A DNA stretch of 10,980 nt from Paracoccaceae bacterium (GTDB lineage Bacteria > Pseudomonadota > Alphaproteobacteria > Rhodobacterales > Rhodobacteraceae), in NCBI GenBank assembly GCA_009920815.1, contig RFZH01000063.1, positions 1-10,980 on the forward strand, read 5' to 3'. Position numbers and translations under genes: made by a program. Of the stretch, positions 6,877 through 10,980 are shown in pieces. The notes under the pieces are model-generated. The model ran no database searches. It was not told the origin of the DNA and was given only the letters and a program-made list of their open reading frames with translations. Positions within the stretch are counted from its first letter, which is position 1, and every line of letters starts with the position of its first letter.

Positions 6877-7529
6877 TTGCCTTGCTGATCCGTGATCTAA
6901 GGCTTGCAATGCGGGCAGGGGGGGGCTTTGGCCTTAGCCTTGCTTTTTTCTTGATCGTTGTTGTTTTGGTGCCGTTCGGTGTTGGTCCTGAAATGTCGCT
7001 GTTGTCGCGCATCGCACCGGGCATATTATGGGTCGGTGCATTGTTGGCATGCCTGCTATCGCTGGATCGCATTTTCGCCCTTGATTACGAGGACGGGTCG
7101 CTTGACTTGCTAGCAACTTCACCGCTTCCGGCTGAGGGGATTGTCACAGTAAAGGCGATAGCACATTGGTTGACCACCGGGCTTCCGCTGGTGGTGATTG
7201 CACCTGTTTTGGGCATTCTTTTGGGGCTGCCGCAACAGGGTTATTTTTGGATTGTACTGTCGCTTTTGCTTGGGACGCCCGCGCTGAGTGTAATTGGCAC
7301 GTTCGGCGCGGCTTTGACTGTGGGCATCAAACGGGGCGGTTTGCTGTTGTCCCTACTTGTGTTGCCGCTTTATGTGCCAACGCTTATTTATGGCGCTGAA
7401 TTGGCGCGTCGTGGCACGCAGGGGCTAGAGACAGGAACACCGTTATTGATGTTGGCAGGCATCACATGCGCGGTCACAGCATTGTTACCCTTTGCATCTG
7501 CCGCTGTGCTAAGAATTAACCTCAGATAA
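6873..7529 (+). CDS. ccmB: Haem exporter membrane protein CcmB
   Basis: Six-segment inner-membrane subunit that pairs with CcmA in the CcmE-releasing ABC complex. The length of 218 residues is standard. Recognisable CcmB features are VPFGVGPE at 33-40, DRIFALDYEDGSLDLL at 65-80, which is the conserved cytoplasmic loop, and the LLVLPLYVPTLIYG membrane stretch at 161-174. AGAGG in the end of ccmA provides the ribosome site. The start overlaps the ccmA stop. ccmC follows after 14 bases. Confidence 0.94.
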   Translation: MIALLIRDLRLAMRAGGGFGLSLAFFLIVVVLVPFGVGPEMSLLSRIAPGILWVGALLACLLSLDRIFALDYEDGSLDLLATSPLPAEGIVTVKAIAHWLTTGLPLVVIAPVLGILLGLPQQGYFWIVLSLLLGTPALSVIGTFGAALTVGIKRGGLLLSLLVLPLYVPTLIYGAELARRGTQGLETGTPLLMLAGITCAVTALLPFASAAVLRINLR

Positions 7530-7543
7530 AAAGGAGAGCAGAG

Positions 7544-8269
7544 ATGTCGCTGTGGCAATACGCAAACCCAGTTAAGTTTTTGCATTTATCGGGAAAAATA
7601 GTGCCAACGCTTGCCGTGCTGAGCGCGCTAAGCTTGGTGATCAGTCTGTATTGGGGGTTTTTCTTAACACCTGATGATTACAAACAGGGGGCAACCGTTA
7701 AAATCATTTATATCCATGTGCCGTCGGCTTTGGTTGCGATTAATGCATGGTTTATGATGTTGGTGACCTCGTTGATTTGGTTGGTGCGGCGTCATCATGT
7801 TAGTGTGCTTGCATCCAAAGCCGCGTCATACGTCGGGGTTGTAATGACCCTTGTCGCTTTGATCACGGGCGCGTTTTGGGGCCAGCCGATGTGGGGTACA
7901 TGGTGGGCATGGGATCCGCGATTGACGTCGTTTCTGATCCTGTTCCTGTTTTATCTTGGCTATATCGCGCTATGGGCAGGGATCGATGATCCGGATACCG
8001 CCGCTGATTTAACATCTGTGCTATGTATCGTTGGGTCCGTTTTCGCCGTTCTAAGCCGCTATGCAGTTAATTTCTGGAACCAAGGCCTGCACCAGGGGGC
8101 GTCGCTGTCTTTGGACAAAGAAGAACATGTAAGCGATGTATTTTATTTCCCGTTGTTACTGGCCATTGCTGGATTTGTTCTGTTGTTTATCGTGTTGACC
8201 TTGGTTGGAACACGCACCGAAATTCGTCAGCGCCGCGCACGTGCGTTGTTGGCACGCAGTAAAGGGTAA
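7544..8269 (+). CDS. ccmC: Haem-handling membrane protein CcmC
   Basis: CcmC holds haem at the outer face of the inner membrane and transfers it to CcmE. The 241-residue, six-segment product contains the tryptophan-rich haem-binding motif WGTWWAWDPRLT at 117-128. Histidines H58 (in YIHVPSA) and H183 (in GLHQGAS) sit where the family's two external haem ligands lie. AAGGAGAG, a few bases before the ATG, is the strongest ribosome site of the ccm group. The stop TAA at 8267-8269 abuts the next ATG at 8270, where ccmD normally begins. The C-terminal tail is basic and cytoplasmic. Nothing in this gene looks damaged. Confidence 0.96.
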   Translation: MSLWQYANPVKFLHLSGKIVPTLAVLSALSLVISLYWGFFLTPDDYKQGATVKIIYIHVPSALVAINAWFMMLVTSLIWLVRRHHVSVLASKAASYVGVVMTLVALITGAFWGQPMWGTWWAWDPRLTSFLILFLFYLGYIALWAGIDDPDTAADLTSVLCIVGSVFAVLSRYAVNFWNQGLHQGASLSLDKEEHVSDVFYFPLLLAIAGFVLLFIVLTLVGTRTEIRQRRARALLARSKG

Positions 8270-8737
8270 ATGATGCCGGATCTTGGAAAATATACATCAA
8301 CAATGATTGGACGCACTGCACCTGCATTTCCAACTGAAACATTACCGGGCCAAATTTTGCCCGATGATCAGATGGTTCGCACGGGTCAGGTCAGTGTCGT
8401 GAATTTCTGGGCCACATGGTGCCCGCCGTGTCGGGCCGAGCATCCGACCTTGTTGGATATGGCGTCGCAAGGCATCCGTTTGATTGGTGTTAACTTTAAG
8501 GACGAGGGTGCGAAAGCCAGCGCCTATTTGGACAAAGAGGGCAATCCATTTATGGCGGTTGGATACGATCCGCAGGGTCGTGCGGCAATAAATTGGGGTG
8601 TCACTGGTCCGCCCGAGACATTCATTATCGCAGGCGACGGAACCGTTTTATACCGTTTTGCGGGCCCGTTGGTTGGGTCAGATTATGAACAACGGTTTTT
8701 GCCCGAATTGCAAAAGGCGATGGCCGCAAGCAAATAA
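8270..8737 (+). CDS. ccmG: CcmG thioredoxin-like domain fused to the first residues of CcmD (apparent in-frame deletion)
   Basis: From about residue 10 the 155-residue product is the periplasmic domain of CcmG (DsbE/HelX), the thiol-disulfide oxidoreductase that reduces apocytochrome c. STMIGRTAPAF matches the start of its mature domain. NFWATWCPPC at 45-54 carries the CxxC active site and GVTGPPETF at 110-118 the family's cis-proline region. The first nine residues, MMPDLGKYT, are instead the typical Rhodobacterales CcmD start, directly after ccmC where ccmD belongs. CcmD normally continues for about 40 more residues with a membrane segment, and CcmG normally has its own N-terminal anchor of about 30-40 residues. 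Both are absent, so roughly 200 bases seem to have been lost, with the join near 8294-8299. As written the protein has no signal peptide or membrane anchor and would stay in the cytoplasm. An internal ATG at 8303 would give an even shorter soluble domain. Identity of the CcmG domain is firm; cause of the fusion is inference. Confidence 0.85.
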   Translation: MMPDLGKYTSTMIGRTAPAFPTETLPGQILPDDQMVRTGQVSVVNFWATWCPPCRAEHPTLLDMASQGIRLIGVNFKDEGAKASAYLDKEGNPFMAVGYDPQGRAAINWGVTGPPETFIIAGDGTVLYRFAGPLVGSDYEQRFLPELQKAMAASK

Positions 8738-8738
8738 A

Positions 8739-8760
8739 ATGGGGGGCAAAAGCCCCCCAT
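8739..8760 (-). terminator. Terminator between the converging ccmG-like and DUF481 genes
   Basis: ATGGGGGGC (8739-8747) pairs perfectly with GCCCCCCAT (8752-8760) around a four-base AAAA loop. Read leftwards, the stem is followed by a T-rich tract (TTTATTT), so it is a good terminator for the DUF481 gene. Rightwards it directly follows the ccmG-like stop but lacks a T run, so it may only help weakly on that strand. Confidence 0.85.
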
Positions 8761-8784
8761 CGAAACACCTAAGATTAGGGGGTA

Positions 8785-9612
8785 TTAGAACCCTAACACA
8801 AGGGAAACACCGATTGTATCGTCGGTCTTTTTGAAACCATCCGCAGGCTTTGAATTATACTCTGTGCGATAACTAAAGCGTGTCGAAAGCGTATCAGTCA
8901 TCTTATAGTTCATGCCTAGATCGTTGGTCGCAACGGTCGAGCCTTTTGAGCTTAGCACGTCTGTGTCATTGTTGATCGAGATCACATCGTTGATCTTGAA
9001 CCAAGCGCGTGATGACAAAATAGCGGATGCTTCTTTGGTTTCGACACCAGCCTGGGTCCTGGTATAGCGCATGCCTGGGCCAGCTTGGACACGCCATGTT
9101 GTGTCAGCTGAATTCAGTACGCGGAAACCAGGGCCAAAACCGATGAATGCGTCTTTTTCCAAAGTGCCGAATTTGTCTTGGGTATAGCGACCTGTGCCAA
9201 ACGCATAGACTTGGTCAGAAAAGTAACGGTTGGCTTCGTAGGTGCCGAACAGTTTTTCTTTGGTGTTAACGCCGTCGGTTGACCCGAATTCGCCTGCAAA
9301 GCCAACTGAGTGGCTCCACAAACCTGAACCGTATGTCATGCGTCCTGCAATCGATACGTCACGGTTTTTCGTGTTGCCAGATGTCGCAGATGCAGATGCC
9401 GCTAAAGATCCTTTCCAACCTGGATTAGCAGCGGAAAAGCCAAAACGGTTCGCGTCGTTGCCAGATTCCAAATCATCATTTGCAGCGGTTGTAATGTCAT
9501 CAATGCGATCATTCAAAGATTTTACGCCTGTCAACGCATCTTGTGCGGACACGGTTGAACCTGCGATCGAAGCGGTCACTAGTGCCGCGGTGAAAATTGC
9601 TGAGTGTTTCAT
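8785..9612 (-). CDS. DUF481 (YdiY-type) outer-membrane beta-barrel protein
   Basis: A predicted exported protein of 275 residues. It has a clear signal peptide (MKHSAIFTAALVTASIAG..., likely cleaved after VSA at residue 23), a short acidic linker (DRIDDITTAANDDLESG) and then alternating aromatic and small residues. WKGSLAASASATSGNTKNRD is the usual opening of the DUF481 / putative salt-induced outer-membrane protein domain. RYFSDQVYAFGTGRYTQDKF and the GFGPGFRVL and GPGMRYTR turns follow. It ends in phenylalanine (VSLVLGF), the signal for outer-membrane barrel insertion. ATG 9612 is preferred over the in-frame ATG at 9621 because AAAGGG (plus-strand CCCTTT, 9622-9627) is nine bases from the former and touches the latter. 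Function in the family is unknown. It is a single gene with its own terminator and is not part of the ccm operon. Confidence 0.85.
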   Translation of the reverse strand: MKHSAIFTAALVTASIAGSTVSAQDALTGVKSLNDRIDDITTAANDDLESGNDANRFGFSAANPGWKGSLAASASATSGNTKNRDVSIAGRMTYGSGLWSHSVGFAGEFGSTDGVNTKEKLFGTYEANRYFSDQVYAFGTGRYTQDKFGTLEKDAFIGFGPGFRVLNSADTTWRVQAGPGMRYTRTQAGVETKEASAILSSRAWFKINDVISINNDTDVLSSKGSTVATNDLGMNYKMTDTLSTRFSYRTEYNSKPADGFKKTDDTIGVSLVLGF

Positions 9613-9718
9613 ATACAGCATCCCTTTCTATGTAGTCTTTGGCAAAGCGCCTTAGATGATGACAGAATAGAGCCTCAAATGACATTAGAAAAATTTATAA
9701 AAATCATGGTTGAGATGA

Positions 9719-9737
9719 TTATTTATTGTGTAAATAA
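9719..9737. promoter_or_regulatory. Perfect AT-rich palindrome upstream of the DUF481 gene
   Basis: TTATTTA (9719-9725) and TAAATAA (9731-9737) are a perfect 7-base inverted repeat with a five-base spacer TTGTG. It lies about 107 bases upstream of the DUF481 start and 43 bases downstream of the LysR gene's stop on the same strand. It could be an operator or a weak transcript end. I do not recognise the site. It has no GC-rich stem, so a terminator is unlikely. Confidence 0.3.
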
Positions 9738-9780
9738 CGTTTTTTTGCCGATCTTTTTGGGGTTTTGTTAGGAGATCCAC

Positions 9781-10665
9781 TCAGTCAATTGATTCTATTA
9801 ACTTTTCTTGATGCGCGATGATCCTCTGCGAAATTTCGTCTAGGCAACTTTGACCTGCGGCGCGAATGATTGGATCGGTATCATCCCGCCAAACTGACCA
9901 AATTGGATAGGCAAAGTGTGGCGCATTCGGGACGGGGTGTAATTCACCTGCATCAATGTTATCCTTTACAAAGCGCGCTGGCAGGTACGCGGCCGCTTTT
10001 CTATGGATCACATAATCTGTGACCATCGCCCCCAATGACATCGTGAGCCCGGTATTTTTTAGATGTGATAGGTTTTGCGCGTGGAAATGGGCGAATTCAG
10101 GTCCCCAATCGACATAGACGTAACGGCCTTTGTCAATCTCCGTGATCTCGGCGGGCCAGCTGGACACAAGGATCAATTCTTCGTCCATCACCTTTTGCAC
10201 GTCCAAACCTGGGCGCAGCTGAGGGGTGTACATAAGGGCACAGTGCAGATGCCCTTCGATTAAAAATCGGGTCAATCGGTCCGACATGCCCAATTCTGTC
10301 CGAATGCTGAGTTCAGGCACACGTGTTTGCAACCGGTCGACCCAACGAAACCCCATACGCGGCCAAAGCGAATATTGAGCGCCGATGTTGAGTGTATGCT
10401 TGAAACCGTCAGGCAAAATCATCTGATGACAGGCATCTTCCCAAGTGCGGAGCAGTGACAGCGCATAATGTTCAAATGCACTGCCGGCTTGGGTCAATTC
10501 CGCGCCCGCTTTGGATCGCGTGAAGAGGGCGCGCCCCAATGTCTCTTCTAATTTGGCAATTCGCAGAGATACGGCCGATTGCGTGACGAATAATCGATCC
10601 GCGGCCGTACCAAATGATCCAGTTTGCGCAACCTCAATGAAGGTGCGTAATAATGTAATGTCCAT
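9781..10665 (-). CDS. LysR-family transcriptional regulator
   Basis: A full-length, 294-residue LysR regulator. The winged helix-turn-helix occupies about residues 3-60: LLRTFIEVAQTGSFGTAADR, then LFVTQSAVSLRIAKLEETLG, then ALFTRSKAGAELTQAG. This is the canonical LysR order, with the recognition helix near residues 28-38. The remainder is the effector-binding domain, with LELILVSS-type strands (EELILVSSWP) and TDYVIHRKAAAYLP. The inducer and target genes cannot be told from sequence. AAGGA (plus-strand TCCTT, 10675-10679) is nine bases before the ATG. LysR genes often control a divergent neighbour, but here the upstream gene reads the same way and ends in a terminator, so the target is unclear. 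The gene downstream on the same strand (DUF481) is a possible but unproven target. Confidence 0.93.
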   Translation of the reverse strand: MDITLLRTFIEVAQTGSFGTAADRLFVTQSAVSLRIAKLEETLGRALFTRSKAGAELTQAGSAFEHYALSLLRTWEDACHQMILPDGFKHTLNIGAQYSLWPRMGFRWVDRLQTRVPELSIRTELGMSDRLTRFLIEGHLHCALMYTPQLRPGLDVQKVMDEELILVSSWPAEITEIDKGRYVYVDWGPEFAHFHAQNLSHLKNTGLTMSLGAMVTDYVIHRKAAAYLPARFVKDNIDAGELHPVPNAPHFAYPIWSVWRDDTDPIIRAAGQSCLDEISQRIIAHQEKLIESID

Positions 10666-10759
10666 GAAACCCGTTCCTTACCTATGTGCGGCATAGAACG
10701 CTGAACAAATGCGAACAAGAAAAATGTGATACGAGGTGTAAGAAATGGAGCGAACAACC

Positions 10760-10788
10760 AAAAAAGCGGGGTGTTTCCACCCCGCTTT
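10760..10788 (-). terminator. Terminator after the right-edge gene
   Basis: AAAGCGGGGTG (10763-10773) pairs perfectly with CACCCCGCTTT (10778-10788) around a four-base loop TTTC. Read leftwards the stem ends in a run of T, from the A tract at 10760-10765. It lies six bases after the stop of the right-edge gene and leaves only about 95 bases for the LysR promoter. Confidence 0.92.
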
Positions 10789-10793
10789 GATCC

Positions 10794-10980
10794 TTAGAAC
10801 TGGATTGATTTCGCATCCAGCGGTGTTTTTTGTGGCGGCGCGAACTTGGTCAAGTTAATGCCAGCCACCGCTGTTTTGTATTCGTCAATCGTAGGCGTGC
10901 GGCCCAAGATCGCGGACAGAACCACCACAGGGGTCGACGCCAACAGCGATTCACCGGTTTTGTCTGGCGCATCCTCAACC
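10794..10980 (-). CDS. C-terminal end of an unidentified protein (runs off the right edge)
   Basis: The minus strand carries 61 codons in frame, ending in TAA at 10796-10794 and followed by a strong terminator. It is therefore the true end of a gene. The visible part includes SLLASTPVVVLSAILGRTPT and then IDEYKTAVAGINLTKFAPP. A stretch of the type LGRxPTxxEY occurs near the C-terminus of AcnB-type aconitase (aconitate hydratase 2). However, the sequence after it does not resemble the AcnB end that I know, so I leave the product unnamed. There is no membrane segment or signal in the visible part. The coding call is good, the identity open. Confidence 0.7.
   Translation of the reverse strand, partial: VEDAPDKTGESLLASTPVVVLSAILGRTPTIDEYKTAVAGINLTKFAPPQKTPLDAKSIQF

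Noticed and set aside
8598..8834. Plus-strand open frame over the end of the ccmG-like gene
   Set aside because: It is out of frame with the clear CcmG C-terminus and crosses the terminator hairpin.
9242..9655. 137-codon plus-strand open frame opposite the DUF481 gene
   Set aside because: It is a mirror of the DUF481 coding sequence, with no ribosome site or domain seen.
10794..10980. Naming the right-edge gene as aconitase AcnB
   Set aside because: Only a short LGRxPTxxEY-like stretch agrees. The remaining C-terminal residues do not resemble the AcnB end, so the name is not supported.

Overview
The window looks like the chromosome of an alphaproteobacterium of the order Rhodobacterales (Roseobacter-type). 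The evidence is gene order and protein wording: serS beside yajC-secD-secF, then a small Mth938-like gene, then the cytochrome c maturation genes ccmA-ccmB-ccmC-ccmG. By eye the base composition is moderate, nearer half GC than the high GC of Rhodobacter. There is no rRNA, tRNA, CRISPR array, insertion sequence or phage gene. This is mainly a housekeeping region.

Layout. Positions 1-86 hold the first codons of seryl-tRNA synthetase, read leftwards. About 440 bases without a supported gene follow. Next is a TbpB-like surface lipoprotein gene (529-1541), closed by a strong terminator. The Sec accessory operon yajC-secD-secF (1651-4575) ends in a second strong terminator. The roughly 510-base gap after it holds a 32-codon ORF for a possible exported peptide on the minus strand and an extended -10 promoter reading rightwards. 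A TauE/SafE-type membrane protein (5087-5839), the Mth938-like protein (5852-6208) and ccmA, ccmB, ccmC and a ccmG-like gene (6256-8737) then run rightwards with short gaps or overlaps. The right part reads leftwards: a DUF481 outer-membrane beta-barrel (8785-9612), a LysR regulator (9781-10665) and the C-terminal end of an unidentified protein (10794-10980).

How the genes work together. SecD, SecF and YajC assist the SecYEG channel, using the proton-motive force to complete protein export. CcmA, CcmB and CcmC load haem onto CcmE, and CcmG keeps apocytochrome c thiols reduced in the periplasm. Both systems serve envelope and respiratory-chain biogenesis, and the Mth938-like gene between them belongs to the family of a mitochondrial complex I assembly factor.

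Most notable points. (1) The gene after ccmC begins like CcmD and continues as the periplasmic domain of CcmG. Most of CcmD and the membrane anchor of CcmG are missing, so an in-frame deletion appears to have fused the two genes. (2) The lipoprotein's start codon and ribosome site are one reading frame away from an otherwise perfect signal peptide and lipobox, which suggests a one-base loss in a T run. Both lesions remove the part of a protein needed for export or anchoring. (3) The 32-residue ORF between secF and the TauE-like gene is worth testing as a real small protein.
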